Below are positions 30,119 to 38,539 of a DNA stretch of 44,118 nt, one piece after another (the stretch's first letter is position 1; each line of letters opens with the position of its first letter). The stretch is from a virus. Position numbers and translations under genes: made by a program. The notes below the pieces were generated by a model. It was not told the DNA's origin. It saw nothing but the letters and a program-made list of their open reading frames with translations, and ran no database searches. Location: the IMG/VR virus record IMGVR_UViG_3300043448_000536, positions 1 through 44,118 of that record. One strand, written 5' to 3'.

Positions 30119-31477
30119 TCACTGTCCTTTCTTGCGTTTGGCGATTGCCTCATTCAAGGCATCACGCGAGATTCCAAATTTGCTGTTTGCTACATTGAGG
30201 ACTTGATCTGCATTTGCACCTCTGTCGATGGCGGCTTGCGCGTCCAGTATCACGCGCTCAGGAACAACCACCTTCTTACCCATTGTGGGGTTGTAGATGT
30301 ATGGTGTGCCGTAGAACTCTTTGAGCGCATTGTTTGTCGCCAACGGCACATTGTTGACTTCATCAGCCGTGCCAGAGCGCAGCCTGGTCGCTGCGTTTTC
30401 GCGGATCAGAACTTTGATGGCTGGCGGGATTCCAGTCGATGCGTCATGCGTTGTGTTGAGAGTTTTCTCATAGCCAGTGATTTGGCCGTCCATCGCCTTT
30501 TGATCTGCACCAGTTATCTTGGTAGCCTTACCACCAGAACCTGAGCCAGAGCCAGGTTTCGGTTGTCCTTCAACTTTCTTGCCTTCCGCAAAATCATCTT
30601 GACGCGCATCAGGGATGAGCGCCGTTGAACCCTGAGGCACGATGACAGGTGACTGCTGACCACGCAGCTCGGTCTTATCGCCGAAACGGCCTTGCGCTCC
30701 TTTGGGGATGAACGCCGTGTCGTTCTGATTGACGACGACAGGCTTGTTGTCAACCTCATAGCGTTTCCCTTGAAGATTTTTGTCTGCCGTGTATCGAGTG
30801 CCAGAAAGGCGCTGGTCAGCTGAGTATTTGTCACCAGCAAGGCGCTGATCTGCCGTGTAGTTGTTGCGCTCAGTCATGTGGCCTTGCACACGGTTTTGAG
30901 CATTGACGGTCGGAGCAAAGTCAGCATCAACACCAGCTGGACCCTTGAGCAAAATGGAAGCGCCGCGCAGCTGATTTTCAGACACGCCAGGCGCATCTGG
31001 GTTGAGCAGCAAACGCTCAGCGCCTCGATGGCTAATGGCCGTGCCAAGGTTGTTCAACCCTGCCGTGGTCTGCTGCATGTTGCCGCCTTCACCCAAGAAG
31101 GTGCGCGCCAAAGCTGAATGCTGTTGAGGCGTGACCTGGTATTGGTTTGGCAACACAGGCACAGACATCTGAGGATCATTTGGTCCAACAGGGCGAATGA
31201 AGTTTCCACCCTCATCAACTTGCACTGGGCCAAATCCCATTGCCTCATAAACACGGCCCTGGAACAAAGGATTCTGAGATGTCGTGGTCATTGCGCTGCT
31301 AAGCGCCTGAGCATCAGCGATTTCCTGCCGTCGCTTTTGAGCCAGCATGCGGTTGGCTTGGGCGTTTGCAAGGTAAGCATCGTCGTGAGCAGACCCCATA
31401 AGCGCATGCGCCAGGTTGCTAAATGCCTGACCCATTGCTGGATCGCTGTATCCGTATGGATTTGCTCTGCTTGCCAT
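30119..31477 (-). CDS. Internal virion protein candidate with 11-residue repeats
   Basis: 452 aa between the gp14-like genes and the giant protein. The N-terminal region is helical and Gln/Ala-rich (YLANAQANRMLAQKRRQEIA). The middle has three tandem 11-residue units, YTADQRLAGDK, YSADQRLSGTR, YTADKNLQGKR. The C-terminal half is Gly/Ser-rich (GSGSGSGGKATKI) then helical (IKVLIRENAATRLRSGTADE). The position corresponds to the T7 gp15 slot of internal core proteins. I see no enzymatic motif. Confidence 0.65.
   Translation of the reverse strand: MASRANPYGYSDPAMGQAFSNLAHALMGSAHDDAYLANAQANRMLAQKRRQEIADAQALSSAMTTTSQNPLFQGRVYEAMGFGPVQVDEGGNFIRPVGPNDPQMSVPVLPNQYQVTPQQHSALARTFLGEGGNMQQTTAGLNNLGTAISHRGAERLLLNPDAPGVSENQLRGASILLKGPAGVDADFAPTVNAQNRVQGHMTERNNYTADQRLAGDKYSADQRLSGTRYTADKNLQGKRYEVDNKPVVVNQNDTAFIPKGAQGRFGDKTELRGQQSPVIVPQGSTALIPDARQDDFAEGKKVEGQPKPGSGSGSGGKATKITGADQKAMDGQITGYEKTLNTTHDASTGIPPAIKVLIRENAATRLRSGTADEVNNVPLATNNALKEFYGTPYIYNPTMGKKVVVPERVILDAQAAIDRGANADQVLNVANSKFGISRDALNEAIAKRKKGQ
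30762..30860 (-). repeat. Tandem 33-base repeats within the internal virion gene
   Basis: Three degenerate 33-base units encode Y(T/S)AD(Q/K)(R/N)L.G.(K/R). They form a regular helical repeat at protein level. Confidence 0.65.
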
Positions 31478-31489
31478 TTTTGATTCTCC

Positions 31490-32224
31490 TTAACCTTGCA
31501 CGGGCGGCGCAACAAAAGAAGGGTAGCTCGGCGTAGGCGTTGTAGGCACAACACCGCCAGCTCGATTTGCCGCAACTTTGGATGGGTCTGCCAAGCCGTA
31601 ATACATGCCGATCTGTCCAGCACCGCGCAGCAAGTCGCCCAGCGGGTTCATTGCATTGGCGGATTGCAGCTGGTAAGCCAGAGGACTGACTTGAGCTGAT
31701 TGCAGCTCGCTGTTGAGCACACCTCGGCTGCCACGCATTGCGTCCAGACCTTGTGTGATGTCTTGGCTGCCACGGGCAATGCCGCGATTTTTCTCGGTAA
31801 AGACATCGTTGAAAGAACGCAAATTGGCCAAAGCGCCAGCCAAATTTTCAACACGACCTTGAGCCTGGTTGCGGAAGTCACCTTCTGCATCAGCCACGAT
31901 GCCAACCGCTTTGGGCGCTGTGCCGCGAATTGGTGATCCAGTGACTTGTGGGTTGTAAGTTGCCTTGATGGAAGCAGCCTTGGCTGCCATCTCGTCGGAC
32001 ACATTGCCTTTGAATTGAGCATTGCTCTTGTCAAAGATTTGCTTGTTGCTGTCAACAAACTGCGCCTGGCGACCATACTCAGAGTCAAGAAAGCCCTTGC
32101 GCTGATTCATGGCATCGCGCTCAAGCGCAAGAGTGCCTCGCATTGCGTCCACTTGTGATTGAGCATTCATGGCCGACCCAACGCCTTGGGCGACAAATGC
32201 GGCTGCTGCGATTGGGCTACACAT
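31490..32224 (-). CDS. Internal virion protein B-like (T7 gp14-type), third copy
   Basis: 244 aa. It starts MCSPIAAAAFVAQGVGSAMN, an Ala-rich hydrophobic N-terminus opening with Met-Cys as in T7 gp14 (MCWAAA). The rest is helical and Gln/Asn/Ala-rich (QVDAMRGTLALERDAMNQRK, VSPLAYQLQSANAMNPLGDL). In T7, gp14 leaves the virion and forms part of the channel in the outer membrane. This copy is more divergent than its two upstream neighbours. Confidence 0.7.
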   Translation of the reverse strand: MCSPIAAAAFVAQGVGSAMNAQSQVDAMRGTLALERDAMNQRKGFLDSEYGRQAQFVDSNKQIFDKSNAQFKGNVSDEMAAKAASIKATYNPQVTGSPIRGTAPKAVGIVADAEGDFRNQAQGRVENLAGALANLRSFNDVFTEKNRGIARGSQDITQGLDAMRGSRGVLNSELQSAQVSPLAYQLQSANAMNPLGDLLRGAGQIGMYYGLADPSKVAANRAGGVVPTTPTPSYPSFVAPPVQG

Positions 32225-32234
32225 AGATCACTCC

Positions 32235-32939
32235 TTAGCTGACCACACGGCCAGAATCACGGGCCGTAAACAGTCCAGTGTTGTATTGAGACAGTCCTCT
32301 GCGCTCCAGGTCCGCCTGGCTGGCCAGTCCGCTGGTCACATCAGCCAGCATCGTGCCAAGTGGAGAGAATGTGGGCATCTGTGCCAGCGAATTGGCGTTG
32401 GCCAAAGCGTTGGCGCTGATTGCATTGGGATCGGCCAAACTCATGTTTTGCGTAATCAAATCTGCGCGAGACTTATCAACGGCATTGCGAGCACTGTTGG
32501 CGTAGTCAGTGCCAGTGTTTTGAATGTCGAGCTTGCGCTTGGCATAGTCCTCATCCAACGCCGCCATCTTTTCTGCGCGCACTGACGATTGCAAATTGCC
32601 AGAACGGGCCAATGCAGCAACCAGCTTACGCATCGAATCTTTGTATTGGCTGTCCAGCTCAGGCATCGCATAGTCTTGATAGGCTTGCGAGCGGTCGCTG
32701 TAAAACTGGTCGTTGAACTGAGAAAAGTTGTTGTCAATCGCGGTGCGGCCTTCTTGGATTCGTGCCTGGCGCGCTTCTTCTAATTTGCGTTGACGCTCTG
32801 CCTCGGCAGCAGCGGCAGCCTTTTGCTCGTCAATGGCGCGCTGAGCCTGGTCCCTGGCATCTTGCTTGGCGTTTTCCATCTCGTTGTAGGCATACGCCCC
32901 ACCAACGATGGCAATACCTGCTGTTACTGGATCACACAT
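32235..32939 (-). CDS. Internal virion protein B-like (T7 gp14-type), second copy
   Basis: 234 aa. It starts MCDPVTAGIAIVGGAYAYNE and continues with a charged coiled coil (EQKAAAAAEAERQRKLEEAR). The central block (TAIDNNFSQFNDQFYSDRSQ, LVAALARSGNLQSS) and FSPLGTMLADV match the 264-aa upstream gene, so these two are clear tandem paralogues. The role is probably in DNA ejection, by analogy with T7 gp14. Confidence 0.75.
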   Translation of the reverse strand: MCDPVTAGIAIVGGAYAYNEMENAKQDARDQAQRAIDEQKAAAAAEAERQRKLEEARQARIQEGRTAIDNNFSQFNDQFYSDRSQAYQDYAMPELDSQYKDSMRKLVAALARSGNLQSSVRAEKMAALDEDYAKRKLDIQNTGTDYANSARNAVDKSRADLITQNMSLADPNAISANALANANSLAQMPTFSPLGTMLADVTSGLASQADLERRGLSQYNTGLFTARDSGRVVS

Positions 32940-32949
32940 GGCTTACTCC

Positions 32950-33744
32950 TTATACGACGGTGTATCCGCCGCCGCGAGACTGACGGGCTTGACTGAACAG
33001 TGCTGGACTTGCAGCACCACCTGCTTTGGCAGCACCAGCGACTGAACCACGGCCCACTGCGTATTGGGACGGGTCAATCATCAAAGTTGCCAAAGGTGAA
33101 AAATTCGTTTGCTTCAAATCGCTGGCTTTTGCAGCAGCGGAAGTCTTGATGCTGTCCACGCCAGGATCGGTGTCATTGGTCGAATACAGACCAGTTTTGG
33201 CTGAATCAACATTGGAGCGCAATGCGCTGACCAGGTTGCTTGAGGCGCTTGGGAGATTGGCCATTGCAGAGTCATACTGAGTGCGTAGATCATCCACGCC
33301 GCGAGTGCGAGCTGCCGTGTTCAAAGTGCCAGACCGCGCAAGCGTAGAGATCAGGTTGCCAAGCTGGCTCTGATACTGCTTGTTCAGGTTGTCGGTGGCA
33401 AAGTCGTTGTAGGACTGAGAGACATTGTTGTAGTAGCTAGTGTCAAACGGTCCAAAGGCATCGTCGATGCTGGAGCGCCCAGCAGACAGTCGAGCTGCTT
33501 TTTGCTCAGCTGCAACACGCTGGCGTTCTGCCTCAGCAGCGCGCTCAGCAGCGGCTCTTTCCTCTGCCGCTTTGGCTTCTGCCGCCGCTTTTTCCTCAGC
33601 CTTTTTGCGCTCTGCCTCAGCTGGATCAACGGCTGGAGTTGCGGGTGCAGCTGCACTCCCGCCACCGCCGCCACCACCACCTCCATCGTCTAGGAGTTGG
33701 CTTGCTGCTACTGCTGCCACTACTGCTGCTACTGGATCACACAT
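32950..33744 (-). CDS. Internal virion protein B-like (T7 gp14-type), first copy
   Basis: 264 aa, ribosome binding site AGGTG. It starts MCDPVAAVVAAVAASQLLDD followed by a poly-Gly run and an Ala/Glu/Arg coiled coil (AEAKAAEERAAAERAAEAER). The central block (SSIDDAFGPFDTSYYNNVSQ, ISTLARSGTLNTAAR) and FSPLATLMID mirror the next gene. Ala/Gly-rich, membrane-active internal proteins of this type form the ejection conduit. Confidence 0.75.
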   Translation of the reverse strand: MCDPVAAVVAAVAASQLLDDGGGGGGGGGSAAAPATPAVDPAEAERKKAEEKAAAEAKAAEERAAAERAAEAERQRVAAEQKAARLSAGRSSIDDAFGPFDTSYYNNVSQSYNDFATDNLNKQYQSQLGNLISTLARSGTLNTAARTRGVDDLRTQYDSAMANLPSASSNLVSALRSNVDSAKTGLYSTNDTDPGVDSIKTSAAAKASDLKQTNFSPLATLMIDPSQYAVGRGSVAGAAKAGGAASPALFSQARQSRGGGYTVV

Positions 33745-33752
33745 TTTTCACC

Positions 33753-34265
33753 TCAACACAGATTCCCTTTGCCCCGCCACCGAATGTCGGTGGAGCCAGG
33801 TTTCCGTGTCCAGGCGAAGGACACAAACTTTTCGCCGTTGCGTCCGTAGCTTTCAAGGTCCGCCTCTTTTTTGAGGCCAAGCCACTCAAGCCACGAATGC
33901 GCCTCGGTGTGAGCACCAAGGCTAAAACATTCCAGTCGGTGTAAATTGCATCGGTTGATGTCTTGCATCAGCTCATGCGTGATGAATTTATTTACACCTG
34001 TTGCAATTTTACGAAAATCATCGGTCGCAAACATCCCCACCAGACCAACACCAGGCCGAATCATGGACCAGCCGACCACCGCAATCGGATCGTCGCCCAT
34101 GCACACATACATGGACGGGACTTTTGATGCGCCTACCGACATATTGTCGGCAAGCTCTCTGCGATCTCTGGCGAAGCTGGTTGCGCTGATCTCTTGGTAG
34201 TCGATCTCTCTCATGCGAAAGGCGACATCCCAAACCAATGGGATTGATGCTTGATAGACCCTCAA
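33753..34265 (-). CDS. GNAT-like internal virion protein A (DUF2833-type)
   Basis: 170 aa with a TTG start at 34265 that overlaps the upstream stop (TTGA) and follows GGAG. The N-terminus (VWDVAFRMREIDYQEISATS) and body (SMYVCMGDDPIAVVGWSMIR, LVGMFATDDFRKIATGVNKF, HRLECFSLGAHTEAHSWLEW) have the acetyltransferase-like fold pattern of T7 gp13-type proteins and their relatives. In T7 the protein is needed for assembly of the internal core but enzymatic activity is doubtful. An exact repressor operator 15-mer lies inside the gene (34136-34150). Confidence 0.75.
   Translation of the reverse strand: MRVYQASIPLVWDVAFRMREIDYQEISATSFARDRRELADNMSVGASKVPSMYVCMGDDPIAVVGWSMIRPGVGLVGMFATDDFRKIATGVNKFITHELMQDINRCNLHRLECFSLGAHTEAHSWLEWLGLKKEADLESYGRNGEKFVSFAWTRKPGSTDIRWRGKGNLC
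34136..34150. promoter_or_regulatory. Intragenic repressor operator-like palindrome
   Basis: CCGACATATTGTCGG is identical to the operator at 19852-19866 but lies inside the GNAT-like gene (codes for ADNMSVG region). I see no good promoter around it on either strand. Confidence 0.45.
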
Positions 34266-36313
34266 CCGACATCTCCACCGTCATAGTGCAGCACCATGTT
34301 GCCAATCTTGGCTGGGCCAGTGAGTGAATTGACCAGGCGAAATGCCAGGCAGGTCGAATAGTCTTGCAGCGTGACATGGCCAAGCGCATAGGTCGTTTGA
34401 TAGACCGTGCCGACTTGCTGCTGCAAAGTAATGTCGTTGGGGTTGGTGGCTGAATAGACATCCCACTGGCCCTCACAAGCAATGTCCAAACCATGAAACT
34501 GCTTGAAGCTCGCTGGGCTGCGGCCATCCAGGAACGGCATCTGAACCGTCACCTCGCTGTCGTCGTATGTCGTGCCATCCTCGCCGCCAAACAGATAGAG
34601 CACATCGTTGGCGCGGCAGTAGAGCTTGCGGCCCACAATAGCCCAGGATTCGACGGTAAAGCCTGGTTCGTAGACCGACCAGGCGCTGACCTTGGATGCT
34701 GGGAAGTAGCTGAACACATACACCGTTGGGCCAACAGCCAGCATGTAGCGACCGTCGCGTGGCTCCAAAACACCCACAGCGGCCTTGGCCTGGAGTCGGT
34801 TGTATCGCAGCTCGTCAATGATGATGGTGTCAATCGCGTTGCCCACATCGCTGGTAAACGCCGCATTGGATGCGTCACGGGCGCGCAATGAGCGAATGCC
34901 AGACTCGCTCAGGTAGAACACATCAGAATCGCCAAACTCGATGACAGACTGAGGAGCCACAGCACCAGTGTTGTTGAGCACCTGGAGCTGCTGGTTCTGG
35001 CCAGAGTCCACATCAATAAACCAAATCTGCACGGTCCGCTCAGAGAACACCGCCAGGTTTTGCTGGTAGTTGGCCAATGAGCTGAGCTTTTCAGAGCCAA
35101 GCGCGTTGTTGGACAGGTTGATGAATCCAGCCCCGTTGGTCGAGTCTGTCAGGTTGGTTGGATCGTCGATCTTTGAAAAGTGCAGGGTAGCGCCAGACAC
35201 CGAATACATCTTGGACTTGGCTGGCTTGGCAAACTCGCCTGGCACATAAGTGCTGGCCACCGAAGCTCCACCAGCCATAGTTGCGCTGGTCACGCTGGTT
35301 GTCACATTGCCAGTGTTCACAATAGCCACAAGCCGCCCGTTGGCAGCCGTTCCACCGTCCACGGCAATGATGTTGACCTTGTTGCCAACAGCCGTTGCAA
35401 AGTAGTCTGGGGTGCTTGGGTAGTCGTTGATGGCAGCCGCGATCAAAGCAGCCGTGTTGTCGTTTGACCCAGAAAAACCTACCGCATCACCCGTCACACG
35501 CACACCGCCAACCGTAATCATGGCCACGGCGTTGTCCACGCCTCCAGCCAGGTTGACCAGCGATCCAACCGTGAAAGTGCCAGTCTTTTGGACCGACAAG
35601 ACCATGCCGTTGAGGCTTGATCCAGCCACGGTCGAGGTAATGGTAACTGTTGTGCCAACAGAGGTGGCCGTGAAATCAGGGTTTCCAGTGAATGCGTTGA
35701 TGGCCGCAGCAATGGCCGCAGCTGTCGAAGTGTTGTTGCCGTTGTGCTGAACTGGCGCTGACAACAGCGGCACATTGTCCAGGCGGATTTGAGTGATCTG
35801 GTCTGAGTCTGAGTTGATACCACCAGTCACCGCAAAACTTGCAGTGGCAAATGTCCCACCAACCGTTCCGCCAGTCACCGTAAAGCTGGCTCGCGCACGA
35901 CCATCATTCCAGGCCGCAATGCGTGTGCCGTTGTAGAAGTGCCAAACCGATCCATCGCTGTATTGCGCGATCACATAGGGCAAACCAGTAAAGCCGTTCA
36001 CATGCAGCACCTTGGTCATGGCCAGGCCGCTTGGGTGATCGAGCTTTTGGTAGGTCAGGTTGGCTGGCGCATCCGCTGACAGCGTGGGCGCAGCAATCGA
36101 CCCGAAGATATACATATTCGTGCCGACTGACGACAAGCCAAAGGTGTTGGGCGGCAGCGTGGAGACAGGAACAAACGCAGGGCGCTTTTCAATCTCGCCA
36201 CCACGGGTGATGTGCGCGTTGGTCAGTTGGACCAGCGATCCTGGAACACTGGACACTGCCATTCGGCGTGTGTCCAGGCCAGCTTTGAAATCTTCAATGA
36301 CGAAATATGCCAT
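34262..36313 (-). CDS. Tail tubular protein B-like (tail tube/nozzle)
   Basis: 683 aa. I chose the start at 36313 (MAYFVIEDFKAGLDTRRMAV) over a non-ATG start upstream. The N-terminal phrase (GLDTRR...SVPGSLVQLTNAHITRGG, EKRPAFVPV) is typical of T7 gp12-type tail tube proteins. Repeated beta segments (ATSVGTTVTITSTVAGSSLN, PDYFATAVGNKVNIIAVDGG) suggest inserted Ig-like domains. The C-terminal half is a beta-propeller-like region (FSERTVQIWFIDVDSGQNQQ, GDSDVFYLSESGIRSLRARD). It forms the short tail below the adaptor ring. It is in the expected place after the adaptor gene. Confidence 0.85.
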   Translation of the reverse strand: MAYFVIEDFKAGLDTRRMAVSSVPGSLVQLTNAHITRGGEIEKRPAFVPVSTLPPNTFGLSSVGTNMYIFGSIAAPTLSADAPANLTYQKLDHPSGLAMTKVLHVNGFTGLPYVIAQYSDGSVWHFYNGTRIAAWNDGRARASFTVTGGTVGGTFATASFAVTGGINSDSDQITQIRLDNVPLLSAPVQHNGNNTSTAAAIAAAINAFTGNPDFTATSVGTTVTITSTVAGSSLNGMVLSVQKTGTFTVGSLVNLAGGVDNAVAMITVGGVRVTGDAVGFSGSNDNTAALIAAAINDYPSTPDYFATAVGNKVNIIAVDGGTAANGRLVAIVNTGNVTTSVTSATMAGGASVASTYVPGEFAKPAKSKMYSVSGATLHFSKIDDPTNLTDSTNGAGFINLSNNALGSEKLSSLANYQQNLAVFSERTVQIWFIDVDSGQNQQLQVLNNTGAVAPQSVIEFGDSDVFYLSESGIRSLRARDASNAAFTSDVGNAIDTIIIDELRYNRLQAKAAVGVLEPRDGRYMLAVGPTVYVFSYFPASKVSAWSVYEPGFTVESWAIVGRKLYCRANDVLYLFGGEDGTTYDDSEVTVQMPFLDGRSPASFKQFHGLDIACEGQWDVYSATNPNDITLQQQVGTVYQTTYALGHVTLQDYSTCLAFRLVNSLTGPAKIGNMVLHYDGGDVG

Positions 36314-36317
36314 GCCA

Positions 36318-37019
36318 TCACCGTTGGATTGCAACCATCGGTGGGCCTTTTGGCGTGTAGCCTTGCGGCTCGTCCGCGCCCATCACAAATGGTTCTGACT
36401 TAGAGTTACGGGCCTTGAGGCGAGCGTAATGAGACTGAGCCTGAGCCAGCTTGCTGGACGCATCGTTTGTCTTTTGACGGGCCAACACTTCAGCTGCGGA
36501 GAACAGCACAAGCAGCTGGTCATCCAGGTCTGCACGGTCTGCATCCGATGTGAATTGACTCAGGTTGCGAATGCCAGTGAAACGCAGCAAACCAGTAGTC
36601 GAGCTGCCGTTCTCACTTGGGATCGGCCAAACCTCAATCTGGCCATTCTCTGCCTCGCGGAAGCGATAAACGGGGTAGCTGCGGATGTCCAGGTCACTGT
36701 CGTATTGGTTGAAATGCTCCAGGCCAATACCGTATTCCAGCTTTTGCCAGCGATCCCCATACTTGAACTCGACGCGCTCAATGCGCTCGTAAGTCAGCTC
36801 GCTTGGGATGTTGTAGTAACGCAGTCCAGCTTGAACCTGGACATCGCGTGAGACTCGCAAGAACGGCCAGGAGTAGTCCTCCCACAGCCGCTTTTGCTGA
36901 CGACGCAGCACATTGATGAGGACATCTCGCGTGGATGCGCCAAGAGCGGGTTGCAGGGCATGGCCAGCCTCGGCTCGCAAATCCTCAACAAGCTGACCAA
37001 GGGTTGTGCCACGCGCCAT
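36318..37019 (-). CDS. Tail tubular protein A-like head-tail adaptor
   Basis: 233 aa, ribosome binding site GGAGAG. It contains the helical core TLGQLVEDLRAEAGHALQPA and LRRQQKRLWEDYSWPFLRVS, and a beta-rich centre (RYYNIPSELTYERIERVEF, RFREAENGQIEVWPIP). This matches adaptor proteins (T7 gp11 / P22 gp4-like role) that join portal and tail tube. It lies between a small capsid-region protein and the tail tube gene, as usual in podoviruses. Confidence 0.8.
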   Translation of the reverse strand: MARGTTLGQLVEDLRAEAGHALQPALGASTRDVLINVLRRQQKRLWEDYSWPFLRVSRDVQVQAGLRYYNIPSELTYERIERVEFKYGDRWQKLEYGIGLEHFNQYDSDLDIRSYPVYRFREAENGQIEVWPIPSENGSSTTGLLRFTGIRNLSQFTSDADRADLDDQLLVLFSAAEVLARQKTNDASSKLAQAQSHYARLKARNSKSEPFVMGADEPQGYTPKGPPMVAIQR

Positions 37020-37021
37020 GA

Positions 37022-37384
37022 TTACTCTCCAGGTTGCTGTTCAGCTGCTTCTGGCTGGTCAGCCTTTTTCTTGCCAGCTTTCTTGCCAGTGGTTTCGTCG
37101 CCAACGATCAAGTCGTCTTGCACACGGGCATCAGCCAGGGTTTCAGGAAGGTCGCCAAACTTGCCAAACAAGCCAGCAATGATTTCCTCTTTGTAAGTCA
37201 GGGTCAGGCGGTCGCGCTCTGCCAGACTGTCAATCTTTTCATTGGACTTAATCACAATGTCGCGCACGGCATCGTCGCCGTGAATGCTGCGGAGGATTGC
37301 CACCTCAGGCGCTGTCACGCCATAACGCATAACGCTGTTGCCGATGTCGCCACCGACCAAAACTAAACAATCGCAAACTTGCAT
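37022..37384 (-). CDS. Small conserved head-tail region protein
   Basis: 120 aa, ribosome binding site GGAGAG. The N-terminal MQVCDCLVLVGGDIGNSVMR, VTAPEVAILRSIHGDDAVRD is a conserved beginning in podovirus proteins found between coat and adaptor genes. The Lys/Gln/Glu-rich C-tail is disordered. Probably a virion or assembly accessory. A terminator separates it from the coat gene. Confidence 0.7.
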   Translation of the reverse strand: MQVCDCLVLVGGDIGNSVMRYGVTAPEVAILRSIHGDDAVRDIVIKSNEKIDSLAERDRLTLTYKEEIIAGLFGKFGDLPETLADARVQDDLIVGDETTGKKAGKKKADQPEAAEQQPGE

Positions 37385-37401
37385 GTTCTCTCCTTAGCTG
37401 C

Positions 37402-37431
37402 AAAAAAGGGGAGTGGCTTGCGCCACCCCCC
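37402..37431 (-). terminator. Rho-independent terminator after the major capsid gene
   Basis: On the minus strand, GGGGGGTGGC (37422-37431), loop GCAA, GCCACTCCCC (37408-37417), then six T residues (37402-37407). One G-T wobble. It lies 12 bases after the coat gene stop, allowing more coat than downstream tail transcript. Confidence 0.9.
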
Positions 37432-37443
37432 GCTGGTTCTCAA

Positions 37444-38505
37444 TTAAGAGAATTGGTAAACACCGTGGCAGTTGAGCTGCTCAGCAGTCAACACGCCAGT
37501 GGTGGTCATGGAGCGATACATCACATACTGGTCCGCAGGACGAGCAGGTGAGTGACGCTTCATCTTTTCACCTTCCATGTAGCGCAACACGATCTTGGAA
37601 CTGTCCATGATGTAGCAACGCTTGGCGAAGTTGGTCGTGCCACCAAGGGTCGTGCCAATGTCGTCCATAGAAGGGTCATACTTGAACACAACACCTTCCA
37701 AGGTGATGTCGCCAACGCCGATGTCGGTGCGACGAGCAAAACCGTTTTGGGTGAAGTAGCCCTTGTTACGCAGCTCAGTGGCCAAGCGATCCAAAAAGTC
37801 CGAACCGCACAAGGCGATGTCAGGACGGCCACCGTAACGACGCAGCTGGCGCATTTCGGTGTTGAGCTTTTCAGTCAACTCCACGCCACCAGCAGTGGTA
37901 GTAATGGCCAAGTTCTTACGGTTGCGCCACCAGCTGTTTGCTGCAACAGACTGGTCGATGCCACCAACAGAGCCAGTGGTCGGATCGTCCTTGATGATCG
38001 AGCGGATACCAGCCAATGCTTTCGCATCAGCAGTGCCGTCGCCCCACAAGAGCGTGTTCATGCCACGGCTGTAACCTTCCATCATGTCCTCCAACTTGTC
38101 CTGGAGCAGATTCGCCAAGGCGGTCTGATCGCGGCCAGAGTGGTTGGACACACCTGCGCTGTTGAGAGAATCGACAACAGAGATGCCGTCGTTCTTCAAC
38201 TCGGTCAAGGTCACACTGATACCAGCGTGATGTTCACGCCAAGTAAAGTTGGCGCGCTTGATGTTGGCAGGGTTGGCGTAGGTCACGGTGTCGTTGTGGG
38301 TGTAGCCAGCAACGGTCGTGGTGTATTGCCCTTTCACCGCAACAGACACCTGGCCTTTGCCGCCAGGGAAAGTTTTGGATTTACCGTCCAAAGAAGCCAG
38401 CAAAGGCTTGTCCTGGATGGTTTGAGCATAGACATTGCCCTTGTCAATGTAGTAGTCAAGGGCGGCGTTGGCGATGTTCGCCAGTTCAGCAGCTGTAAAA
38501 GCCAT
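37444..38505 (-). CDS. Major capsid protein
   Basis: 353 aa. The sequence LANIANAALDYYIDKGNVYA, GQVSVAVKGQYTTTVAGYTH and ANFTWREHHAGISVTLTELK has the look of HK97-fold coat proteins of podoviruses. The C-terminal part includes LCGSDFLDRLATELRNKGYF and FAKRCYIMDSSKIVLRYMEG. It directly follows the scaffold gene and is followed by a terminator, both normal for a coat gene. The call rests on position, length and composition. Confidence 0.85.
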   Translation of the reverse strand: MAFTAAELANIANAALDYYIDKGNVYAQTIQDKPLLASLDGKSKTFPGGKGQVSVAVKGQYTTTVAGYTHNDTVTYANPANIKRANFTWREHHAGISVTLTELKNDGISVVDSLNSAGVSNHSGRDQTALANLLQDKLEDMMEGYSRGMNTLLWGDGTADAKALAGIRSIIKDDPTTGSVGGIDQSVAANSWWRNRKNLAITTTAGGVELTEKLNTEMRQLRRYGGRPDIALCGSDFLDRLATELRNKGYFTQNGFARRTDIGVGDITLEGVVFKYDPSMDDIGTTLGGTTNFAKRCYIMDSSKIVLRYMEGEKMKRHSPARPADQYVMYRSMTTTGVLTAEQLNCHGVYQFS

Positions 38506-38539
38506 TTTGTTTACCTCTCAAAGGATGAAGATTGATTTT

